From the NCBI RefSeq assembly GCF_000972785.3, contig NZ_CP011253.3, forward strand, positions 4,588,001 to 4,652,000: a stretch of DNA of 64,000 nt, written 5' to 3'. Position 1 is the stretch's first letter; the number at the start of each line of letters is the position of its first letter. Position numbers and translations under genes: made by a program. The notes under the pieces are model-generated. The model was not told the origin of the DNA and did no database searches. It saw only the letters and a list, made by a program, of their open reading frames with translations. The stretch is from Pandoraea oxalativorans. Its GTDB lineage: Bacteria > Pseudomonadota > Gammaproteobacteria > Burkholderiales > Burkholderiaceae. Below, piece by piece: positions 9,501-15,725 of this stretch.

Positions 9501-11354
9501 ACGCTCGATCAGTGCGCGCGCCATCCCCAGTTGTTGAGCGCCCTGCCCGGGAAATAGCATGCCGACCTCGGGCGGCTCGGCAGGATTCCCGAACGCGTAA
9601 CCTTGCGAACGGTCCACGAGGGTTTCGCCCGAACGCGTATTGGCCAGCGCCCGATCCAGCGAAGCGAGTCGCTCTGCGAGCTGCTCCGGAGAATCCGCCG
9701 TAATCGCCGCTCGCCACGACCTTGCGTTATCCAGATCGTGGGCGCACCGCGCTGCGAGATCCGAGAGCTCCGCGTGACTGATGCCGGTCACGTCGCGTCG
9801 CAGAAGCCCGACGACGCGTCTGAGTTCGTCCAACGAGCAAGCGCTCAGGGGGAATATCTCACTGTCCTGCCAACTCGCCATCGCGCTTCTGTCGTCGCGG
9901 TTGTTCTGTAGCGTGGCCTGCGGTGCGGTATCGGGGGAGGTCAGCGTGACGTGGACATTGATGCCGCCGAACCCCATGGCGGACACGCCGCATCTCAGCG
10001 TCTCGTCGGCGCTTCGTACCGCACCACGTATCAACGGGTACAAGCTGCGCGCTTCACCCGAAAATGCTTCGTGCGGTTGTTCACATCCTGCCGTAGGGGG
10101 CAGCACGCGCTGATTCACGGCAATCACGCTCTTGATGAAGGCCCCCATCCCCGAGGCGGCCTTGGTATGGCCGACGATTGACTTGAACGACGTGACGCCG
10201 CAACTGTGATCGCGCTCGGATTCCGACAGCGTCATACCCAGCGCGCGCAACTCGGCCCGATCACCGGCGACGGTTCCGGTACCGTGTCCCTCTACGAAGT
10301 CGAGGCGCTTTGGGGATACGCCCGCGCACCGGTAGGCCGCCATGTGCGAAAGGTGCTGTCCCTGTGCCTTGGGCGCGGTGATCCCCCCCGCACCATCGGA
10401 CGACATGCCCCAGCCATCCAGAACGGCATAGATCTTGTCGTGATCCCGAAGCGCGTCGTCCATACGCTTCAGACCGACAAAGCCACATCCCTCGCCCGGG
10501 ATGAAACCATCGCCACGCACGTCGTAGACGCGCATTTGTGTCGGCGTCAATGCGCCGACTTTGGCGAAACCAACCAGTTCGAAGGGATCGATACTGATAT
10601 CGACCGCGCCCGCGATCACGAAATCGCATTGACGGGCGACAAGACTCGATGCGCCCGCGTGAATCGCCAGGAGGGACGAACTGCAAGCGCCGTCGATCGT
10701 AAAGCAGCCGCCGTTCAGGTCCAGATAATTGGCAATGCGTCCCGGGATCGTGTTCGACAGACCGCCGGCCAGCGAATCTTCGTTGGTCTGCGGGAAGGGG
10801 GCCTTGTAGAAGGACTCCATATGACGCTCAAGCGCCATCGTGGCATCGCCCGTCCATTGCGCCGACGCGGCGGCGGCACGCAGGCACGACCGTACGTAAG
10901 GCCAGCGCAGACGCAGGTCGTTCGCCCGCTTCATGTCACCGGTGAGCGTGTTTCCGACAATCACCCGCGTTGTTTGTCTCGGCAAACGCCGTTCGCCGAT
11001 GTAGCCTGCATCGACAAGCATCTCGATGGCCATGTCGAGCGCCAGCCAGTGCGCGATGTCCGTCGCCTCGAATGCGCTTTTCGGGATTCGGCGCGCCTGC
11101 CAGTCGAACGCGTAACCATCGATGACGGCGGCTTGCCACGCATACGTCTGGTCCGGCACGGCGCGGTCTTCGTTGTAATAGTCCTCTCGCCGGGCACGAC
11201 ACTGCGGAATGGATCGGAATTGCTGGCGTTTGGCGAGTACGTTTTCCCACAGCTCATTGGGGCCGTTCGCCCCCGGATAGCGACACGAAATACCAATGAC
11301 GGCGATCCGATCCCCCGATGATGAACGATTATCCGAATACTGATCCCTCTTCAT
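3591..11354 (-). CDS. Iterative type I polyketide synthase, enediyne-PKS-like, fused to PPTase and hotdog thioesterase domains
   Basis: 2587 residues, with ATG at 11354 and AGGAG 8 nt upstream. Domains in order: ketosynthase 15-475 with Cys224 (DGACSSS), His357 (EGHGTGT) and His396 (GHTKAASG); acyltransferase 597-900 with Ser700 (GHSLGE) and His806 (SNAFHS, malonyl type); two tandem ACPs with Ser1062 and Ser1165, both in DDLNLDSIK; ketoreductase 1452-1690 with TGGAKGI, Lys1566, Ser1590, Tyr1603 and Asn1607; dehydratase 1720-1975 with His1734 (HxxxGxxxxP) and Asp1902 (DxxxQ); phosphopantetheinyl transferase 1990-2200 with Asp2104/Glu2106 (GCDVE), Glu2150 and Lys2154; a Gly/Ser/Pro linker 2206-2246; then two hotdog-like segments, the second with NLVGNVYFANYYQWQ at 2449-2463. 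KS-AT-ACP-KR-DH-PPTase is the enediyne synthase order, and the hotdog motif resembles the normally separate E7/E10 thioesterases. Expected product: a conjugated linear polyene released by the built-in hydrolase. No enediyne partner genes are nearby. Confidence 0.9.
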   Translation of the reverse strand: MKRDQYSDNRSSSGDRIAVIGISCRYPGANGPNELWENVLAKRQQFRSIPQCRARREDYYNEDRAVPDQTYAWQAAVIDGYAFDWQARRIPKSAFEATDIAHWLALDMAIEMLVDAGYIGERRLPRQTTRVIVGNTLTGDMKRANDLRLRWPYVRSCLRAAAASAQWTGDATMALERHMESFYKAPFPQTNEDSLAGGLSNTIPGRIANYLDLNGGCFTIDGACSSSLLAIHAGASSLVARQCDFVIAGAVDISIDPFELVGFAKVGALTPTQMRVYDVRGDGFIPGEGCGFVGLKRMDDALRDHDKIYAVLDGWGMSSDGAGGITAPKAQGQHLSHMAAYRCAGVSPKRLDFVEGHGTGTVAGDRAELRALGMTLSESERDHSCGVTSFKSIVGHTKAASGMGAFIKSVIAVNQRVLPPTAGCEQPHEAFSGEARSLYPLIRGAVRSADETLRCGVSAMGFGGINVHVTLTSPDTAPQATLQNNRDDRSAMASWQDSEIFPLSACSLDELRRVVGLLRRDVTGISHAELSDLAARCAHDLDNARSWRAAITADSPEQLAERLASLDRALANTRSGETLVDRSQGYAFGNPAEPPEVGMLFPGQGAQQLGMARALIERYPWARDFSEQAQRWVAKHGPHELLSVVSPALDRFPHRRHRGELIQTLQKTEWAQPSIVFASLLWLQMLSRLGIRPTCVAGHSLGELVAFHAAGAYDMQSAVELAAVRGQAMSAHRDRPGAMLGLACGHSQAKRFTEVTQSSGYAIVANVNSDSQVVVSGEANAIDAVQSAASQAGVATARLPVSNAFHSRLVASAADALRDRSPVAHECGVLNCVLISSTDGLEVPQGVGLRDHFADQVLRPVDFVTTLKSMARHVDVMLEVGPGNVLTNLAGGTAATQALRCLPVESKAETWSDINWALANLHASGTSIKWHELHARRLVRPFVGVNDRAFIVSPCERLAPRIGDAHTRDLPHPRSEMASQPATLSPVVDTHAAVEEDAFGRAMTTTGASPHPAPVPMLATAHEPQTTTAWSVLKRLSSTITGFSASAIESGTRPLDDLNLDSIKTADMIARASEALGIAPGTLDVTALSVMTLGGIAQAMDAVTGTGGGSEAVHDVTRDIPPDVAPEVTADVTEVLFDEVSRVTGFDKAHLTPTLRLLDDLNLDSIKAAAVLGEVMRRTGAEGKLEATALAYAALGDIADAIGKALGGGTEVPRAAASDLVAGADVNPTDLANVIATPTPAAWVRAFELVAVPTAPQSNSDEVSGKRFRIWPVEKTDTTYREIAEVLSSAGADVGVDLGAQGDHAAHCVVVLPRRPSLTPASGRAYIASLVEPLHSAVAVATRLGCTSITFVQFGLGELFGLPSRSASSSPETSCAQAFAASLRMERPDWRVRILDFPSSIPDELVARRLLESVSDPAKYLQRFHNDVGKPHSLVPRVVDIDVLPARPIEWSDADVILATGGAKGITAALTQAFAKRTRARVALVGRASADAPEVRATLAGYARENLRAEYFSCDLCRPGAVAELIRDIGQRLGPVSGLIHGAGHNVPRRIEQVSVEQAIDEVAPKLQSLLALDRALGAHPLKLVVGLGSIIGVTGMPGNAWYAFANQAMDVALATLGARRRDVSTLTLKYSVWSDIGMGVRLGSVARLSALGIAAISPREGIEHFLGLMLGMPPSKRIVVAASLDGLETWQSMIAPPSRASGFVDNVVRYQPGVEIASRTQLLPSRDPYLTDHEYHGVLLFPTVFGLEAMAACAQAAVGKALPIRFRFENVRLDRPVIVTNNGANIEVRALVRPRKSSAEPVRVDTSISAEQSAYRSPHFACTVVFEAEEHVHTALAWPASPIAHLAPGDLYGRRLFQGPLFQRIREIYALDSSGSLTTVDASDQSDEPRSFVAGDPYFRDGLLQTSLLSARGEFLPANIERIECYASSAGKHGPHLVRSQVISRTEDAIVSDITAISADRSIVERIVGFRIQRVSVDDQAPGPEDWVDPGQRDEALLRRTLQSACEALSCETPHVSLRYAPELSDMERSLRRARETPQLVALVESTVAFLAPKLGETHIDIVWEDSGKPRLSGGLGERIGVSLAHDGSHCTYVCGAGDQGCDVEPIVSRDAPEWRRLLSNESASRLVDLMREGDTLDEAGTRLWCAFEAGVKSLGERSIKLTPTQRSDGAVLIVARAECNRRAVTVLTLPCDMTRHARKMFAVVVRTADSTGSAGTGDKPVSAGSADALGGPGGSSSPEPSRLHMPVAPYVTTTRFRVAYKDASPPVLTLTAATLAQWMGRLREEHTVDFGRQMLDEFDTGIYGMATNHARIESLARPDTTDLIEGRFWFTRQYGRGDSSMDQLLEWHRIDAAGRHQLIARARMATTWTRIVSHGVIAPSPLPAFYGDWLRPRLDAFNRAKAAGEFVESGDETSPLTSPALFTAPATPRMTSILWRKTFETSLSNANLVGNVYFANYYQWQEATLEHYIQRISRDLPHPSAAREGLHCLSACVNHLREAMPFDSIEVVMALQCLHAEGFELRFEHYRLERNDVRVKLAVGSTCHVWTGRGPAGQPIQPRAMPEVLRAALLDACHAFESAPAEEAG

Positions 11355-11590
11355 AAACTGTACTCCTAAGCATTTATAAACTCCCTTCAGGTTGTCGGAA
11401 CAAAATTCGGCATAGCGCTTATTTCGAAGTTACCTGATAGGCAATACTAGGCAAGATTTGATCGCGCAACGGCCACGCAATTGCCCAATCGATACGGCGG
11501 GAGGCTGTCTGTCGAAGAGGACGCGACACACCCACCCTGCCGAGGCACGAGGGTCGGAAATCAAAGGAAGAATCTCGGACGAGATAAGGA
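11355..11590 (-). promoter_or_regulatory. AT-rich leader and upstream region of the polyketide synthase, with a 10-bp-phased direct repeat
   Basis: This stretch separates the synthase from the terminator of the preceding gene. It is clearly richer in A/T than its surroundings. It holds two exact copies of TAGGCAA at 11438-11444 and 11448-11454, one helical turn apart, typical of sites for tandem-binding regulators. On the minus strand a TATAAA lies at about 11374-11379, but no good -35 hexamer is seen at the standard distance, so the promoter is unassigned. No gene is seen here. Confidence 0.4.
11363..11367 (-). promoter_or_regulatory. Ribosome-binding site of the polyketide synthase
   Basis: AGGAG on the minus strand, 8 nt before the ATG at 11354. 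It is the strongest Shine-Dalgarno match in the upstream region and fixes the start, since no other in-frame start near KRDQYSDN has one. Confidence 0.75.
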
Positions 11591-11614
11591 AAAGCCCTGA
11601 CGGGTCAGGGCTTT
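11591..11614 (-). terminator. Rho-independent terminator of the four-TM membrane protein gene
   Basis: AAAGCCCTGAC and GTCAGGGCTTT form an 11-bp stem with a 2-nt loop, followed on the minus strand by TTCC. It lies about 75 bp after the stop at 11692 and isolates that gene from the synthase. The same hairpin sequence follows tRNA-Cys at 13009. Confidence 0.75.
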
Positions 11615-11691
11615 GAATTTTGGGAAACCGGGGCTGACGCCCCCCGCTGTTATAACCGTAAATTCGTGACGTCGCGGGGGCACTCCGCCCA

Positions 11692-12141
11692 TCAGACAGA
11701 CACCTGCCGACGGCGGCGAAGTCCGATGAACGTCAGTTCGGCGAACACCAGCACCGTGACGATCTGAATACCGATGAAGGCCGCGCCCAGCCCGTTGGGC
11801 GCGATCCAGTCCGATGCCAGCAACAAGGCGCAATCGAGTGCCCAGATCACGTTGATGACGATGACCGTCCATGCGGCCCCCGTGGGTAGCGCAGTGCGCC
11901 GCACCAGCCAGACGAGTGCGGCCGCGTAGGCAAGCAGGATAAGGCCCGTGATGCGCAGTCCTGCGGCGGGCAGGTCCAGCAGCCCCGCCAGCGGTGCGGC
12001 GGCGAGTACCTGTAACACCCCGACGGCACCGCTCACCAGCGCGTCGGCGAGCAGGACGCGCACGAGCATCGAAGCGCGGGAGGACGAATGAAGCGAATGG
12101 TGGCTAGAAGCCTCAAGCGAGGACTGACCGGATGACATCAT
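11692..12141 (-). CDS. Small four-helix membrane protein of unknown function
   Basis: 149 residues from the ATG at 12141, which has GGAGG five bases upstream (12147-12151); longer readings upstream have no such site. After about 25 Ser/His-rich residues there are four hydrophobic segments (roughly 28-48, 55-72, 80-98, 108-128), and the protein ends in a basic RRRR tail. I do not recognise the family with confidence. It is divergent from the XRE/MmyB regulator remnant at 12312 and shares with it an intergenic region holding a palindrome, so it was probably the target of that regulator. Confidence 0.75.
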   Translation of the reverse strand: MMSSGQSSLEASSHHSLHSSSRASMLVRVLLADALVSGAVGVLQVLAAAPLAGLLDLPAAGLRITGLILLAYAAALVWLVRRTALPTGAAWTVIVINVIWALDCALLLASDWIAPNGLGAAFIGIQIVTVLVFAELTFIGLRRRRQVSV

Positions 12142-12205
12142 GATGACCTCCACTGGAGTGAGTCGGATCCCGACACCCCAGCGGTAGCTGTGATGCTCAG
12201 GAGGA

Positions 12206-12233
12206 CGAGACATCGTGTCTCGCTGGCTATAAT
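12206..12233 (+). promoter_or_regulatory. Promoter with palindromic operator upstream of the XRE regulator
   Basis: CGAGACA (12206-12212) and TGTCTCG (12216-12222) are perfect inverted arms around TCG. They lie directly upstream of TATAAT at 12228-12233, covering the expected -35 position. This suits an operator at which the XRE protein blocks its own promoter. The divergent membrane protein starts at 12141, so the same site may affect both genes. Confidence 0.55.
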
Positions 12234-12311
12234 CTTCTCGATTGCGCGACGCACCGTCGATTACCTGCGAGGTAATGGCTGCCATTCTCCAACCGCCCCA
12301 TACTCCGCTTC

Positions 12312-12933
12312 ATGACGACACCTGCTATCGGAACCTTGTTGCGCGACTGGCGCCAGCGTCGACGCATGAGCCAGCTCGACCTCGCGCTGGAAGCCGAGAT
12401 TTCCACCCGTCATCTGAGCTTCGTGGAGACGGGCCGCGCACAACCGAGCCGCGAGATGCTCCTGCATCTCGCGCAAGCGCTCGACATTCCATTGCGTGAG
12501 CGCAACGCGCTGCTAGTCGCGGCGGGCTTCGCGCCCCGCTTCGAGGCCCGTGCGTTCGACGCCCCCGACATGAGCGTCGCGCGTGAAGCCGTCCAGCGGG
12601 TACTGGATGGTCACGAGCCTTACCCGGCACTGGCCGTCGACCGGCACTGGACCCTGCTCGCGGCAAATCGCGCGGTGATGCCGCTGCTCGCGGGCGTCGA
12701 CCCGTCGTTGCTGAGCGGCGCAGTGAATGTGTTGCGTCTGTCGCTACACCCGGACGGTCTCGCACCGCGCATCGCCAATCTAGTTGCGCACGAACGAGGG
12801 TCTGCTGTCGTTCTTCAGCACGACCACGGTATTCGGCACCCCGGTGGATGTAACGCTCGCCGAGATGGCGCTCGAAGCGTTCTACCCGGCCGACGAAGCG
12901 ACCGGCCGGATCATGCGCGCGATGGTGTTGTGA
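12312..12933 (+). pseudogene. XRE/MmyB-family regulator with internal deletion and frame change
   Basis: The first frame runs MTTPAIGTLLRDWRQRRRMS and carries an intact helix-turn-helix (residues 8-60) and the first part of the MmyB-like ligand domain up to LHPDGLAPRIANL at about 12780. From there the family sequence continues in a different frame, as LRTNEGLLSFFSTTTVFG through to MRAMVL and a stop at 12933. The join also lacks roughly 60-80 residues found in intact family members, which are about 260-280 aa. Read straight through, the first frame gives a 235-residue protein with an unrelated Arg-rich tail. The DNA-binding half could still be made, so the regulator may be constitutive or dead rather than absent. 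Confidence 0.8.
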
Positions 12934-13008
12934 TGTCGGGCCGGGGGCCTGTGCTTGTATTGCGCCTGAGAGGATGTTCGGGGACGAGAAAACCGGTGCA
13001 GAAAAAGA

Positions 13009-13034
13009 AAAAGCCCTGACAAGTCAGGGCTTTT
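13009..13034 (-). terminator. Terminator of the pgsA / tRNA-Gly / tRNA-Gly / tRNA-Cys unit
   Basis: AAAAGCCCTGAC and GTCAGGGCTTTT form a 12-bp stem with a 2-nt loop, followed by TTCTTTTTC on the minus strand, just after tRNA-Cys. Confidence 0.85.
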
Positions 13035-13040
13035 GAATTT

Positions 13041-13114
13041 TGGAGGCGGGAGACGGAATCGAACCGACGTAAACGGCTTTGCAGGCCGCTGCATAACCAT
13101 TTTGCTATCCCGCC
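13041..13114 (-). tRNA. tRNA-Cys (GCA)
   Basis: 74 nt with encoded CCA. The acceptor stem is GGCGGGA/TCCCGCC, the anticodon loop reads CTGCAAA, and the T arm has GGTTCGATTCC. It is the last member of a minus-strand cluster behind pgsA and two tRNA-Gly genes. Confidence 0.95.
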
Positions 13115-13230
13115 GTCGGGATACTCTGCCGCGTTGTAACCACTCGCTGTTGCCATCGAGGGCGCCCGTCGGATCGATCGCCGTGGGCTTTTCGGCAAAT
13201 AAAAAGGGAAGCCAGGCCTCCCTCTGGATT

Positions 13231-13306
13231 TGGAGCGGGAGACGAGTCTCGAACTCGCGACCTCAACCTTGGCAAGGTTGCGCTCTACCAACTGAGCTAC
13301 TCCCGC
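13231..13306 (-). tRNA. tRNA-Gly (GCC), copy 2
   Basis: 76 nt with encoded CCA. The acceptor stem is GCGGGAG/CTCCCGC and the anticodon loop TTGCCAA. It is identical along its length to the copy at 13355-13430. Confidence 0.95.
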
Positions 13307-13354
13307 ATGACACCGAACACCAAGGATTACTCACTTAATGTCCAGTGTGAAAAC

Positions 13355-13430
13355 TGGAGCGGGAGACGAGTCTCGAACTCGCGACCTCAACCTTGGCAAG
13401 GTTGCGCTCTACCAACTGAGCTACTCCCGC
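13355..13430 (-). tRNA. tRNA-Gly (GCC), copy 1
   Basis: 76 nt with encoded CCA, identical to the copy at 13231-13306 and separated from it by 48 bp. The two form a tandem duplicate co-transcribed with tRNA-Cys. Confidence 0.95.
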
Positions 13431-13618
13431 ATTGTCATGCGTACTACCAATCCATCAACTTCTAAAAACTTCGCTGCCGGACTAGCGCCGTAGCAGCGAG
13501 AAGGAGATTATGTCTAAACGTCGATTCAGTGTCAAGCACCTGCACTGAAAATTTGTGAAGTTTTTTCTCCTCCACCGCACAGATCCCGCGCACTTCCCGC
13601 ATATTCAGAGACTTACGC

Positions 13619-14212
13619 TCACATCTGTGCGCCGCCACGCTCGCGAATCTGCGGCCACGCGCGGCGCAAATAATACAGCATCGACCACAACGTGAGAACC
13701 GCCGCCACGTAAATCAGCCACGTGCCCCAGAATCGCGAGTCGAAACGCAAACCGTTCCACGCCACCGTGCCGTTGAACAGCAACAGCGGAATCGCCACCA
13801 TCTGCGCCGCCGTCTTGATCTTGCCCAACTGGTGCACCGCCACACTGCGCGACGCGCCAATCTGTGCCATCCACTCCCGCAGCGCCGAAATCGTAATTTC
13901 CCGCCCGATAATGATGAGCGCCACCAACGCGTTGATCCGTCCCATCTGCAACAGCATCAGCAGCGCCGCCGCTACCATCAGCTTGTCGGCCACCGGGTCC
14001 AGAAAGGCCCCGAACGCCGACGTCTGATTCCAGCGGCGCGCCAGAAACCCGTCAAACCAGTCGGTCAGCGCCGCCAGCACGAACACCGCGCACGCCACCC
14101 AGTTCATCTCGACGGACGACAACCACGTCGTCGGCAAATAGTAGACGCCGACCACCAGCGGGATCAGCACGATCCGAAGCCAGGTCAGGAATATGGGGAC
14201 ATTAAAAGGCAT
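13619..14212 (-). CDS. pgsA: CDP-diacylglycerol--glycerol-3-phosphate 3-phosphatidyltransferase
   Basis: 197 residues from the ATG at 14212 (starts MPFNVPIFLTWLRIVLIPLV). It makes phosphatidylglycerophosphate, the committed step to phosphatidylglycerol and cardiolipin, in the inner membrane. The CDP-alcohol phosphotransferase signature D-x2-D-G-x2-A-R-x8-G-x3-D-x3-D is complete in DWFDGFLARRWNQTSAFGAF plus LDPVAD. Several hydrophobic helices follow, and the length is normal. The tRNA-Gly/Gly/Cys cluster lies downstream, a common betaproteobacterial arrangement. The usual upstream neighbour uvrC is separated from it here by an opposed potassium-channel gene. Confidence 0.95.
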   Translation of the reverse strand: MPFNVPIFLTWLRIVLIPLVVGVYYLPTTWLSSVEMNWVACAVFVLAALTDWFDGFLARRWNQTSAFGAFLDPVADKLMVAAALLMLLQMGRINALVALIIIGREITISALREWMAQIGASRSVAVHQLGKIKTAAQMVAIPLLLFNGTVAWNGLRFDSRFWGTWLIYVAAVLTLWSMLYYLRRAWPQIRERGGAQM

Positions 14213-14384
14213 GGCAGCATGAGTTCGGCAAACGTCGACACACGGCGCACTCGGCAACCGTACCAGACCCGCATTGTGCCGTGTCTGCCCCCTAGCGACA
14301 AGGCCGCGGCACCGCACACCGGTTGACATGTGCGCCAGTGTGCCCCTATCTTGCTCGCAACATCCCGCCAATAGCGCCGATCTC

Positions 14385-15635
14385 GTGAAACTGCACTCGC
14401 CCCTGTCAACCCTGCGCAGTGCCCTGCACCGGCCGCCCCTCGGGTCACTCGTTCCCCGGCACGTGCTGATCGCAGGACTCGTCGGCATCGACGGCCTGCT
14501 GCTCGTCGCCTCCGTATTGCTGCGCGTGCCCGGCTCACTGCTCATCGACCTCTTCGTGCGCGGCGACCTCTCGGCCCTCGAACATATCGAAGCCACGCAC
14601 CTGCCCCGGCTGCTGTTCGGACTGAACGCCATCGAGCGCATCGACTTCTCGCATCTGCCCCGCGCGCTCGTCGGCACGGCGCTCGTCGCACTGTCCTGCG
14701 GACTGGTGATTCGTGCGCGCACTGCGTGGGCATTCACGCTGGTCATGCTCGCCCTTGCCGCCGCCATCAACTTCCACCTCGACATCCGCTTCGACGTGAC
14801 GTTCGTTCTCTCGCTCGTCTGCTTCGGACTGTTGCTCTGGTATTGGCCCGAATTCGACCGGGCCAGCTTCGCCGCCGCCACGCTCTACACGCTGGTGGCC
14901 GTGTTCGCCCTGGTGATCTACGCGACGTTCGGCACGATGTATCTGGGGCGCGAGTTCAAGCCGAGCGTCGGCGACCTCGCCACCGCGTTCTACTTCGCCA
15001 TCGTCACGATGACGACGGTCGGCTACGGCGATATCGTGCCGGTATCGACCGACGCGCGCCTGTTCACCGCGTCGGTCATCATCTTCGGGATCAGCGTGTT
15101 CGCGACGTCGCTCTCCGTCGTCATCGGCCCGCTCGTCGGCGGCAACCTCAAGAAAATTCTCGCGGGGAGATTCACGCACGTGATACGGAAAAACCACTTC
15201 ATCGTGGCCGGCGCATCGCCGCTGGCCGTCAACGTCCACCACGAACTCACCAAACGCGGCTGGCCGGTGACGGTCGTCATCGCCAGCGGCGCGGACAATC
15301 CCTATCCGGGAGAAGCGGACGTCATGCACGGCGACGCCAGCGACAACACCGTGCTGACCCACGCGGGCATCGGCCATGCCAAAGCCGTGCTCGCACTGCG
15401 GGCGGACGATTCCGAAAATGCGTTCATCGTGCTCGCCGCGAAAGAGATCGCACCGAGCGTGCGCACCATCGCCTCAGTGAACGACAGCAAGCACCTGAGC
15501 AAACTCAAGCGCGTGCAGCCGGACATGATTTTTGCGCCGCCGGTCGTCGGCGGTGAGTTGCTCGCCCGCACGCTGTCCGGGGAAACCGTCGATAACGACA
15601 CCGTCATGCGTTTGCTGTTTCACGGCGATACGTGA
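14385..15635 (+). CDS. Voltage-gated-type potassium channel with RCK/TrkA-N domain
   Basis: About 416 residues from a GTG at 14385; ATGs at 14274 and 14328 would add 37 or 19 residues with no signal or family character. The N-terminal half is a multi-helix membrane domain ending in the pore loop TMTTVGYGDI, the potassium selectivity filter. The C-terminal part, from about HVIRKNHFIVAGASPLAVNV, is a Rossmann-type TrkA-N/RCK domain that gates such channels through ligand binding. It resembles E. coli Kch. It is on the plus strand between uvrC and pgsA, both on the minus strand. Confidence 0.88.
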   Translation: MKLHSPLSTLRSALHRPPLGSLVPRHVLIAGLVGIDGLLLVASVLLRVPGSLLIDLFVRGDLSALEHIEATHLPRLLFGLNAIERIDFSHLPRALVGTALVALSCGLVIRARTAWAFTLVMLALAAAINFHLDIRFDVTFVLSLVCFGLLLWYWPEFDRASFAAATLYTLVAVFALVIYATFGTMYLGREFKPSVGDLATAFYFAIVTMTTVGYGDIVPVSTDARLFTASVIIFGISVFATSLSVVIGPLVGGNLKKILAGRFTHVIRKNHFIVAGASPLAVNVHHELTKRGWPVTVVIASGADNPYPGEADVMHGDASDNTVLTHAGIGHAKAVLALRADDSENAFIVLAAKEIAPSVRTIASVNDSKHLSKLKRVQPDMIFAPPVVGGELLARTLSGETVDNDTVMRLLFHGDT

Positions 15636-15725
15636 CGATGGATGATGAGGGGGGCGAGGGGAGCGAGGGGGGACGACAGCCTCCGGCGAAGGCAGCGGCC
15701 CGGCGTCCCCGGTGAACGGACTGAA

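Noticed and set aside
10206..11321. 371-codon plus-strand frame inside the polyketide synthase
   Set aside because: It is the antisense shadow of the KS domain in a GC-rich gene; the minus-strand product has all KS motifs.
3591..11354. PfaA-type polyunsaturated fatty acid synthase
   Set aside because: Tandem ACPs and KR fit, but PfaA lacks an internal DH-PPTase-thioesterase tail, and pfaB, pfaC and pfaD are not nearby.
12312..13019. A complete 235-residue XRE protein
   Set aside because: After about residue 157 the sequence is out of frame with the conserved family end, which is found in the next frame.
11591..13034. Shared AAAGCCCTGAC hairpins at 11591 and 13009 as attachment-site repeats of a genomic island
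   Set aside because: Both are terminators of a widespread form directly after genes; no integrase is present and the similarity does not extend into the tRNA body.
13231..13430. Short CRISPR-like repeat pair
   Set aside because: The repeated 76-nt units are two identical tRNA-Gly genes.
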